Shown here: piece after piece, positions 41,239 through 50,115 of the stretch
Layout: the number at the start of each line of letters is the position of its first letter
How positions within the stretch are numbered: position 1 is the stretch's first letter
DNA from: AC-38 sp033856025
GTDB lineage: Bacteria > Actinomycetota > Thermoleophilia > Solirubrobacterales > Solirubrobacteraceae
Assembly (NCBI GenBank): GCA_033856025.1
Contig: JAWVFQ010000037.1
Location: 124,001 to 188,000 of the forward strand
DNA length: 64,000 bases
Reading direction: 5' to 3'
Notes under the pieces: generated by a model
What the model was told of the DNA's origin: nothing
The model's input: the letters and a program-made list of their open reading frames with translations, nothing else
The model's database searches: none
Program-made: the position numbers and the translations under genes

Positions 41239-42129
41239 ATGGCAAGCGGATACACGACGCGGAAGCTAGAAGTCTGGTCCCTACACGCCCGGATGGACGA
41301 TGGTCAGGTCGACTACTTGGCTCTGTTTCGCGACCTTCGCAAGCTGAAGCCAGCCGCCCGGACGTTTTTCACGAGCAACAAGGTCGTCGCCATCCCATCG
41401 CTTACCGTCTACAAGTCGCGCACCGTCAGGCTCCAAGCGTACGAGGGGCCCACTGACGTTCAGCCGCTGATCTACGACGCCGACGATGGCACCGAGCGCC
41501 CAGCCCCGGTGAACAAGTCCGAGGTCGTTGCTACCAAGACGCATGCCCTCTTCGATCTGGAGACAAGGGAAGCGATCATCGAGTACAACCACCGCGGGGC
41601 TAAGGCCCAAGACATCGCGGCGGTACTTGGCGCGGCAGGCCGTCGACTTCCCCGGTGGCGGGGACTGTATATCGAGCTCAACCCAAAGATTGATCGAGCC
41701 TTCGTCGAGGAGCTCAATCGATTCGACCGCATTCGCCTGGCAAGCATCAGGCTCGCACGACCGAATGTCGACTGGAGTGACTTCTCGGACAAGTTCACAG
41801 ACTTCGCAGCGGACTCAGACGCCCAGACAGGCCAAGTGGAGATGAATGCCCGGCGAGGGCAATCACTGTCCAAGACCGACGGCCTGGTCCCCGCGATCCG
41901 AGAAGTTGCTCAGGCCGACGACTCGATTGTGAAGAACGCAGTCGTTCGGGGAGTGCGACAGGGAGAGGAAGCCGAAACGAGCCTCACCCTCCATGACCAT
42001 AAGGCCCATCAGAAGGTCAGCGCTCGGTTGGACGAGCATGGCCACGCCCGCGACGAAGACATCGAGAAGAAGATGCGAGCCTTCAGCCGGGCTCGACGCG
42101 CCTTGAGGCGGCGGTCACAGAAGAGATGA
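41239..42129 (+). CDS. Unrecognised soluble protein, first of a two-gene unit
   Basis: A 296-residue protein with no membrane helix or signal peptide. Sequence landmarks are LEVWSLHARMDDGQVDYLALFRDLRKLKP at the start, SEVVATKTHALFDLETREAIIEYNHRGAKAQDIAAVLG in the middle, and WRGLYIELNPKIDRAFVEELNRFDRIRLASIRLARPN. The C-terminal 60 residues are helical and highly basic (MRAFSRARRALRRRSQKR). I do not recognise the family. The ATG at 41239 is the first in frame that leaves an ordered N-terminus. The stop overlaps the next start as ATGA, so its product and the 4-TM protein are translationally coupled. Confidence 0.75.
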   Translation: MASGYTTRKLEVWSLHARMDDGQVDYLALFRDLRKLKPAARTFFTSNKVVAIPSLTVYKSRTVRLQAYEGPTDVQPLIYDADDGTERPAPVNKSEVVATKTHALFDLETREAIIEYNHRGAKAQDIAAVLGAAGRRLPRWRGLYIELNPKIDRAFVEELNRFDRIRLASIRLARPNVDWSDFSDKFTDFAADSDAQTGQVEMNARRGQSLSKTDGLVPAIREVAQADDSIVKNAVVRGVRQGEEAETSLTLHDHKAHQKVSARLDEHGHARDEDIEKKMRAFSRARRALRRRSQKR

Positions 42130-42710
42130 TCCGGACCGTCTTGATCTACCTCGCCAAGGAGGTACGGCCAAGATGGCGGGAGATCGCTACCGAGCCAGAA
42201 TGCTGGCTCGCCATGGGTATCGCTGTTGCAGCCGCGATATGGGGGACGGGCCTAGACGCCGCTGATGCCAAGGTCGGAGACATTGTGACCGTCGTACTTG
42301 CTTACGCCGCCGTTGCCTTCGGGTTTTGCCTAACCGGCCTCACTGTCGCGATGACGCTCCCTGACGAGCGGTTCGCTACATCGCTGGCGAAGCTAGACGA
42401 AGACGTGCCGGACACGTGGCGGAGGAGGAAGCCCGAAGGGTTCTCAGAGAACGCGTATTCCAAGTTGTTGTTCGTATTCTCGTGGACCGCATTCCTGCAT
42501 TGGATGGCGATCGCCACGGCCTTCACGATGCTGGTCGCGCGCGGATACGACGCCAGGCTGCTGCCTGACTGCCCCGATGTCCCGACCAGAGTCTTAGCGG
42601 GTGCTCTGGTCTTCTTCGTCATCTACGCGGCGGGTCAATTCCTCGTCACACTCATTACGCTCTCCCAAGTCGGGAGCGCATACATCACGCAGCTTCGCGG
42701 TCGTCAGTAG
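42126..42710 (+). CDS. Four-helix membrane protein, second of a two-gene unit
   Basis: A 194-residue membrane protein with four helices: CWLAMGIAVAAAIWGTG, VTVVLAYAAVAFGFCLTGLTVAM, KLLFVFSWTAFLHWMAIATAFTML and RVLAGALVFFVIYAAGQFLVTLITL. The loop between helices 2 and 3 is charged (DERFATSLAKLDEDVPDTWRRRK). There is no signal peptide and no known domain. Coupling to the soluble gene by ATGA and the location in a mobile element fit a sensor-plus-membrane-effector defence pair. The architecture (4-TM protein of about 194 residues plus a soluble partner of about 300) recalls the Kiwa system, but the gene order is reversed and no sequence match could be made. Confidence 0.75.
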   Translation: MIRTVLIYLAKEVRPRWREIATEPECWLAMGIAVAAAIWGTGLDAADAKVGDIVTVVLAYAAVAFGFCLTGLTVAMTLPDERFATSLAKLDEDVPDTWRRRKPEGFSENAYSKLLFVFSWTAFLHWMAIATAFTMLVARGYDARLLPDCPDVPTRVLAGALVFFVIYAAGQFLVTLITLSQVGSAYITQLRGRQ

Positions 42711-42744
42711 CCGCAGGAACACAGGCTTTCGGAGCGCCCTAAGG

Positions 42745-42777
42745 TTTTGGGCACTGGCCCATTCCCAGTGCCCAAAA
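42745..42777. repeat. Inverted repeat, putative integrase arm site (right) or terminator
   Basis: TTTTGGGCACTGG (42745-42757) and CCAGTGCCCAAAA (42765-42777) are a perfect 13-bp inverted repeat with a 7-base loop. The 10-mers GTGCCCAAAA and CCAGTGCCCA also occur at the left end (33912-33934). It lies 35 bases after the 4-TM gene, so it may double as a terminator, but the shared words with the other end favour an integrase arm role. Confidence 0.5.
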
Positions 42778-42881
42778 GGATCCATATAGGCCCTAATCAG
42801 CCCGTATCGGGCTCGTCCTCAGACTCCGTCTTTTCCCCGCTATCGCCCGATTTCTCGGGCGAATCGCCCTCCTCCCCCACC

Positions 42882-42929
42882 CGCTTCACACGCGAGAGGT
42901 CGCTGGTTCGAGCCCAGCCGCGCCCATCG
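42882..42929. repeat. Attachment site attR (48-bp direct repeat, right copy)
   Basis: This copy is identical to 33786-33833. It contains the tRNA-Val 3' half from the anticodon stem, without a 5' half, so it is not a functional tRNA gene. On the minus strand the repeat is open in the same frame as in the integrase gene and continues for 27 codons into the element (to a stop at 42797). Confidence 0.95.
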
Positions 42930-42935
42930 CAATCG

Positions 42936-44240
42936 TCATGCCCGGGTCGTGATTCCCGCCGGGCCGCCGGCCCGGCGGTCGCGACGCAGGGTGGCCAGAT
43001 ACTTCGCGTAGTCGACGAGGAACTCTCGGCGGTCGCCGAAATCTCTGAGCCGCCGCTTGGCCTCCTGAATCGCCACCCGGCGCCGCTCACTCGGCCCGGG
43101 CAGCGGCAGCTGACCGCTCAGGACCGCGGCCGTCCAGATGGCTTGCTGCTCGGCGATCGGGAGGAGGGCGCGATGGGCTTCGACCAGGCCGACGAAGAAG
43201 AGGTCATCAGCCTCCGGGTGGGCGATACCGCGGTAGAGGCCGCCCATGCCGGGGCTGAGCTCCTGAGGGAGGAACTCCGTTGGCAGGTCGAAGCCGGTCG
43301 CATGGACGATCACGTCCACATCGGCCGAGGTGTGATCCGCGAACCGAACCGTGCGCCCGTCCACGTCCAGGACCTCTGCCCGGAACTCCACGAGACCGGC
43401 GCGTACGGCTCGCGGGAAGCTGTCGGAGATCGCGATGACGTCGTCGCCGCAGCGCCGCGTGGGACGCGGCCGGCCGTGTCGATGCAGACGCCCGGTCGTG
43501 AGCCGGGAGGTTGCCGCGAAAAACGAGCGACGCATACGCCACGGCACGACACGCGCGACCATGGGATTGTCGAGCCAGTCCAGCGGAACGCCCGCCCACC
43601 GGCGCGTCATCGTCCAGCTCGGGCTACGGACCGCGACGCGGACACTGCGAGCGGTGCCCGCCAGCTCCCCGGCGATCTCACAACCGGAGGTGCCGAGCCC
43701 GATTACGAGAACGTCCTTTCCCGCGAAGCGGGTCGGTTCCCGGTAGCCGGCGCTGTGCATCTGCTCGCCCGTGAACGTCCCGCGAAGCGGCGCGGTGCGC
43801 GGACGCCCGTTGACACCGAGGGCGCACACGACGGCGCGGCAGCGAAGGACCTCGCCGGCCTCGCTATGCAACACCCAGTCGCTCTCGTCGCGCACGGCTT
43901 GCGCGACCTTCCAGTTCAGTCGCAGGTTTCGCCGCAGGTCGAAGCGGTCCGTCAGATCCTCGAAGTAGGCGAGCATCTCGGCGTGCGGCACGTACTGCCA
44001 CGGGCGTCCAGGGATGCGTCTGGCCGCCGGCGACGTGCGCAGCCGGCTCGTGTTCGTCACCAGCGACTCGTAGCACGCCGAGCCGTGCCCGTCAGGGTCA
44101 TAGCGCCAGGTGCCGCCCACGCCGCCTCGCGCCTCGCAGATCTCAACGGGCAGCCCGGCGCGCCTCAGGGCGATTGCGGCCAGGATCCCCGAGCCGCCTG
44201 CCCCAATCACCGCGACTGGAAGACCGTCTCCGTCGGCCAT
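42936..44240 (-). CDS. Flavin-containing monooxygenase
   Basis: A 434-residue FMO-type enzyme. The FAD loop is VAVIGAGGSGILAAIALRRAG, the FMO identifying motif reads FTGEQMHSAGY (FxGxxxHxxxY), and the NADPH loop is VLVIGLGTSGCEIAGELAG. The late ATGFDL resembles the ATG-type motif that ends the cofactor domain. It could oxygenate N, S or a ketone. It lies in the flank, its 3' end six bases after attR, and is transcribed towards the element. The gene is on the chromosome side, since the repeat lies before its end. Confidence 0.92.
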   Translation of the reverse strand: MADGDGLPVAVIGAGGSGILAAIALRRAGLPVEICEARGGVGGTWRYDPDGHGSACYESLVTNTSRLRTSPAARRIPGRPWQYVPHAEMLAYFEDLTDRFDLRRNLRLNWKVAQAVRDESDWVLHSEAGEVLRCRAVVCALGVNGRPRTAPLRGTFTGEQMHSAGYREPTRFAGKDVLVIGLGTSGCEIAGELAGTARSVRVAVRSPSWTMTRRWAGVPLDWLDNPMVARVVPWRMRRSFFAATSRLTTGRLHRHGRPRPTRRCGDDVIAISDSFPRAVRAGLVEFRAEVLDVDGRTVRFADHTSADVDVIVHATGFDLPTEFLPQELSPGMGGLYRGIAHPEADDLFFVGLVEAHRALLPIAEQQAIWTAAVLSGQLPLPGPSERRRVAIQEAKRRLRDFGDRREFLVDYAKYLATLRRDRRAGGPAGITTRA

Positions 44241-44361
44241 CGAACGACCTTCGCCGCTGCGGGCCCGGCCGTCAACCCGAGTGCGGCCGGGTAGCCCAGC
44301 CTCTAGCCGGGCTCGCTCCCTAAGCGGTTGAACGCTTCACCGGGAGGGGTAGGGCCGGGTC

Positions 44362-45411
44362 ATGGCGGACGAGAAGCCGGTAGAGGTGGGGCTGATCGAC
44401 GCGTCCGGCTCGAGCCGCGAGCTCGCGGACCGGCTGGCCGAGGAGGTGCGCGAGAGCCTGCGCGAGTGCTGCCCCGGCGTGGAGTGGCGCGTCGCGTCTG
44501 CCGAGGCCGATGATGCCGTGCGTGCCCGAAGCGGCGGCGAGCTGATGGAGGCGGCGCGCCGCCGGCTGCTGCGCGAGAACTGGAGGATGGTCGTGTGCCT
44601 GACGGGACTCCCGCTGCGAGCATCGCGGCGGCCCGTGATCGCGCACGCCAGTGCGACCGAGGGGGTGGGAGTGCTGTCACTCCCCGCTCTGGGGGCAGTG
44701 AACCTGGAGCGTCGCGCGCGCGACGCGGTCGCGCGCCTGGTCGAGGGCGTAGCGACCGACGGCGCCATCGACCTCGGGTCGCCTCTGGGCGAGGCGCAGG
44801 TGCGCGACGACGGCACGATCCGCCTCGCCGCCGCGGTCGTCCGGGGCAACCTGCGGCTGCTCGCCGGCATGGTGCGGGCCAACGACCCGTCGCGCGTGAT
44901 CGCACGCTTGTCGCGGGCCCTGGCGGCCGCCGTGGGCACCGGCGCGTTCGCGCTCGCGTCCTCGAACATCTGGAACCTTGCGGACGGGATGTCGTGGCCG
45001 CGCCTGGTCGGCCTGTCGCTGCTGGCGATCGTCGCCACCTGCCTCGCGCTGATCGTCGCCCACAAGCTATGGGAGCGACCCGCGCGGCCCGAGGAGCGCG
45101 AGCGAATCATGCTCTTCAACCTCGCCACCGCGACGACGATCCTGCTCGGGGTTGTCGTGCTCTACCTGGCGCTGCTCGCGATTTCGCTGGCCTGCGCGGG
45201 CGCGCTGATCCCGCTCGGGGTCTTCGACCGCGAGCTCGGGCACGCCGTGGGCTTCGGCGACTACCTCAAGCTCGCGTCGCTGGCGACGTCGCTGGGCACC
45301 ATCGGCGGCGGACTGGGCTCGGTCGTGGAGAGCGACCTCGCGGTGCGCGAGGCGATCTACCGCGGGCGGGCGGGCGAGCAGGCCGAAAGGGCTGGGGACG
45401 ACGAACGCTGA
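44362..45411 (+). CDS. Soluble-head membrane protein, tandem paralogue 1
   Basis: A 349-residue protein. Residues 1-130 have a Rossmann-like pattern (VEVGLIDASGSSRELADRLAEEV, RMVVCLTGLPLRASRRPVIAHASATEGVGVLSLPALGAV). Residues about 140-185 form a linker with AAVVRGNLRLLAGMVRANDP. The C-terminal half has about four membrane helices (AAAVGTGAFALASSNIW, LVGLSLLAIVATCLALIVAHKLW, ATTILLGVVVLYLALLAISLACAG, LATSLGTIGGGLGSV). The next gene encodes a clear paralogue with the same order and motifs. I recognise no named family. The spacing of 10 bases suggests an operon. Confidence 0.78.
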   Translation: MADEKPVEVGLIDASGSSRELADRLAEEVRESLRECCPGVEWRVASAEADDAVRARSGGELMEAARRRLLRENWRMVVCLTGLPLRASRRPVIAHASATEGVGVLSLPALGAVNLERRARDAVARLVEGVATDGAIDLGSPLGEAQVRDDGTIRLAAAVVRGNLRLLAGMVRANDPSRVIARLSRALAAAVGTGAFALASSNIWNLADGMSWPRLVGLSLLAIVATCLALIVAHKLWERPARPEERERIMLFNLATATTILLGVVVLYLALLAISLACAGALIPLGVFDRELGHAVGFGDYLKLASLATSLGTIGGGLGSVVESDLAVREAIYRGRAGEQAERAGDDER

Positions 45412-45421
45412 CCGCGCCGGG

Positions 45422-46582
45422 ATGGTCCAGCTCGGGCTGATCGCCGCCCCCGGGGTGGCCGCCGAGCTGGCCGAGCAGTTGGCCGGGGAGCTGCCCGAGG
45501 CGCTGGGCGCCGAGGTGTCCGAGAACTTCGACTGGTCGGTCCCCGTGATCGCCCACGACCTGGCGACCGGACCGACGACCAGCGGGATCGAGATGATCGA
45601 CCGTGCACGCGACCGGATGCGGCGCGAGGGCTGGGACCTCGCGGTCTGCCTCACGGACCTGCCGCTCCGGATCGGTCGCCGCCCCGTGGTGGCCGACGTG
45701 AGCGTGACGCACGGGGTCGCGCTGATCTCGCTGCCCGCACTGGGCGCGGTACAGCAGCGGCGCCGCGCGCGCGAGGCCGTGACACGGCTGGTGGCGGGCC
45801 TGCTCGGCGAGGGCAGCACCTCCGCCGGGCCCGAGGGCGACGACGAGCGCCGGCGGATCGGTCTCCGGTTGGCCGAGATCGCCGCCCCCGTCCGGCCCGT
45901 GACGCCCCAGGACGGCGACGTCGATCTGCGCTTCGTGGCTGCGGTGGTGCGCGGCAACTTGAGGCTGCTGTCGGGGATGGTGCGATCCAACCGGCCGTGG
46001 CGAGTCGTGGCCCGGCTCTCACGTGCCCTGGGGGCCGCGCTGGCCGCCGTGGCCTTCGCACTCGTCACGTCGGACATCTGGCGGCTGGCGAGCAGTCTCG
46101 ACTGGCCGCGGCTGCTCGCCCTCTCGATCATCTCCCTGACCGCGATCGTGGTCTCGCTGATCACCGCGCACGGGCTGTGGGAGCACTCGACCGGCGAACG
46201 CGACCGCGAGCGGGTGGTGCTGTTCAACCTCGCCACCACCGTCACGGTGGCGCTCGGCGTTGCGACGCTGTACGCGGCGCTCTTCGTCCTCACGCTGGCC
46301 GGCGCGGGACTGGTGCTCGACCCCGACCCCCTGCGCGCGGCGCTCGGTCACGACGTGAGTTTCGCCGACTACGCGCGCCTCGCCTGGTTCGTAAGCTCGC
46401 TCGCCACCGTGGGCGGCGCGCTGGGCGCCGGCCTGGAGACCGACATCGCCGTGCGTGAGGCCGCCTACGGCTATCGGCCCGAGCGCGACACCGAGCGCGA
46501 CGCGGATCTGGTCGACCGACCAAATTGCGGTTCGGCAAGCGCGATAGGCGGTACACCTGCTGCAAGGGCACGGAGGCTATGA
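45422..46582 (+). CDS. Soluble-head membrane protein, tandem paralogue 2
   Basis: A 386-residue paralogue of the preceding gene. Shared blocks include VQLGLIAAPG versus VEVGLIDASG, LAVCLTDLPLRIGRRPVVADVSVTHGVALISLPALGAV versus its counterpart (CLTGLPLRASRRPVIAHASATEGVGVLSLPALGAV), and AAVVRGNLRLLSGMVRSNRP. The membrane part has four helices with the same loop lengths. The head domain has a serial insertion of about 15 residues. The tail (YRPERDTERDADLVDRPNCGSASAIGGTP) has no match and may not be ordered. The tandem arrangement suggests duplication and probable hetero-oligomer formation. Confidence 0.78.
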   Translation: MVQLGLIAAPGVAAELAEQLAGELPEALGAEVSENFDWSVPVIAHDLATGPTTSGIEMIDRARDRMRREGWDLAVCLTDLPLRIGRRPVVADVSVTHGVALISLPALGAVQQRRRAREAVTRLVAGLLGEGSTSAGPEGDDERRRIGLRLAEIAAPVRPVTPQDGDVDLRFVAAVVRGNLRLLSGMVRSNRPWRVVARLSRALGAALAAVAFALVTSDIWRLASSLDWPRLLALSIISLTAIVVSLITAHGLWEHSTGERDRERVVLFNLATTVTVALGVATLYAALFVLTLAGAGLVLDPDPLRAALGHDVSFADYARLAWFVSSLATVGGALGAGLETDIAVREAAYGYRPERDTERDADLVDRPNCGSASAIGGTPAARARRL

Positions 46583-46606
46583 GCCGCAAGTCCCGGGAGG
46601 TGCGCC

Positions 46607-49300
<2,694 letters not shown>

Positions 49301-49303
49301 GGC

Positions 49304-50050
49304 TCACCCGCGCCCGCTCAGCAGCTCGTCGAAGCGCTCGGCGAAGAGGTACGCGTCGCCGGGCCAGCGCGCCGACACGTAGCGTCCGTCCTGGACGACG
49401 AAGGCATGGCGATGGTCGCCGGCGCGGCCTCGCTTGGTCCCCCGGGGACCGCGCACGAACTGACGCGGATCGTCGAGGGCCGCGGTGACCTCGTCCTGGA
49501 CGTAGGCCGGGTAGGTGCGGTAGTAGCGCCCGAGCCTCCAGGCCGTGGCGTAGAACGCGCCCCGCTCCATGAACTTCGGGAGACACGTCGTGCGCCTGTC
49601 GGCGATCACGCTGCGCCCGGTGGCCGGATCGGTGGCGCGGGCGAGAACGATGACGCCGTGGCAGATCGCGCCGACGGGACGGTCGAGTCGCCAGTAGGCC
49701 ACCACCTTGTCGCGCAGCACCGGGCTCGCGAGGTACTGGCGCATGCCCGCAGCGTGTCCTCCGGGCAGGACGAGTCCGTCGAAGGCCTCCGGGTCGATGT
49801 CGCTCCACGCGATCGGCTCCCGCAACTCCGGCGCCCCGGCGAGTTGCTCGTAGAACCCGATCGGCTCGGGGTCCGCGCCCAGGCGACCGAACAGCACGCC
49901 GGTGAGGAGCCGCGGATCGCACGCCGGAGGACGGCCGCCACGCTCCGTCGCGAAGACCACCTCGTGGCCGCGGTCGCTCAGCACCCGCCAGGGGACCGCC
50001 ACCTCGGTCGTGTCGAAATCGCGATCGGGAAGCGGCATCAGGACGCGCAT
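49304..50050 (-). CDS. DJ-1/PfpI family protein
   Basis: A 248-residue class I glutamine-amidotransferase-fold protein. RVLMPLPDRDFDTTEVAVPW opens the fold, DGLVLPGGHAAGMRQYL contains the conserved loop, and GAICHGVIVLARATDP holds the nucleophile Cys at the elbow. A type signature GRSVIADRRTTCLPKFMERGAFY follows, with a C-terminal beta part. Members are proteases, chaperones or glyoxalases; the specific function cannot be assigned. It converges on the Clp gene with three bases between and is divergent from the secreted amidohydrolase gene. Confidence 0.9.
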   Translation of the reverse strand: MRVLMPLPDRDFDTTEVAVPWRVLSDRGHEVVFATERGGRPPACDPRLLTGVLFGRLGADPEPIGFYEQLAGAPELREPIAWSDIDPEAFDGLVLPGGHAAGMRQYLASPVLRDKVVAYWRLDRPVGAICHGVIVLARATDPATGRSVIADRRTTCLPKFMERGAFYATAWRLGRYYRTYPAYVQDEVTAALDDPRQFVRGPRGTKRGRAGDHRHAFVVQDGRYVSARWPGDAYLFAERFDELLSGRG

Positions 50051-50115
50051 GCGTCGATCCTACGTCCGCTCGGGCGGCGCGTGGCCGGCGGTGGGCGCGC
50101 TAGGGTCGCAGCGCG

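Larger units (their letters stand above)
33834..42929. mobile_element. Integrative element in tRNA-Val, about 9.1 kb
   Basis: Bounded by a 48-bp perfect repeat (attL 33786-33833, attR 42882-42929). It carries a tyrosine recombinase next to attL, an excisionase-like protein, a sigma factor, an XRE regulator, hicBA and several putative defence genes. There are no capsid, terminase, relaxase or replication genes that I can recognise, so it is either a cargo island or a satellite that depends on helper functions. From about 37200 to 42900 the sequence is clearly richer in A/T than the flanks, a sign of transfer. Repeats at both ends (33908-33943 and 42745-42777) look like integrase arm sites. Confidence 0.93.

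Noticed and set aside
41239..42710. Calling the pair Kiwa (KwaA/KwaB)
   Set aside because: Size and topology fit, but gene order is reversed and I see no sequence motif of KwaB. It is left as an unrecognised pair.
42882..42929. Second tRNA-Val gene at the right end
   Set aside because: Only the 3' half is present; the 5' acceptor and D arm are missing, so it is an attachment-site remnant.
33834..42929. Calling the element a complete prophage or a conjugative element
   Set aside because: No capsid, portal, terminase, relaxase or type IV secretion genes are recognisable, so only an integrative element is supported.
42797..43090. A minus-strand frame of 97 codons across attR
   Set aside because: It overlaps the FMO gene and starts inside it. 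The part across the core is the antisense of tRNA. It matters only as the predicted tail of the integrase in the circular form.
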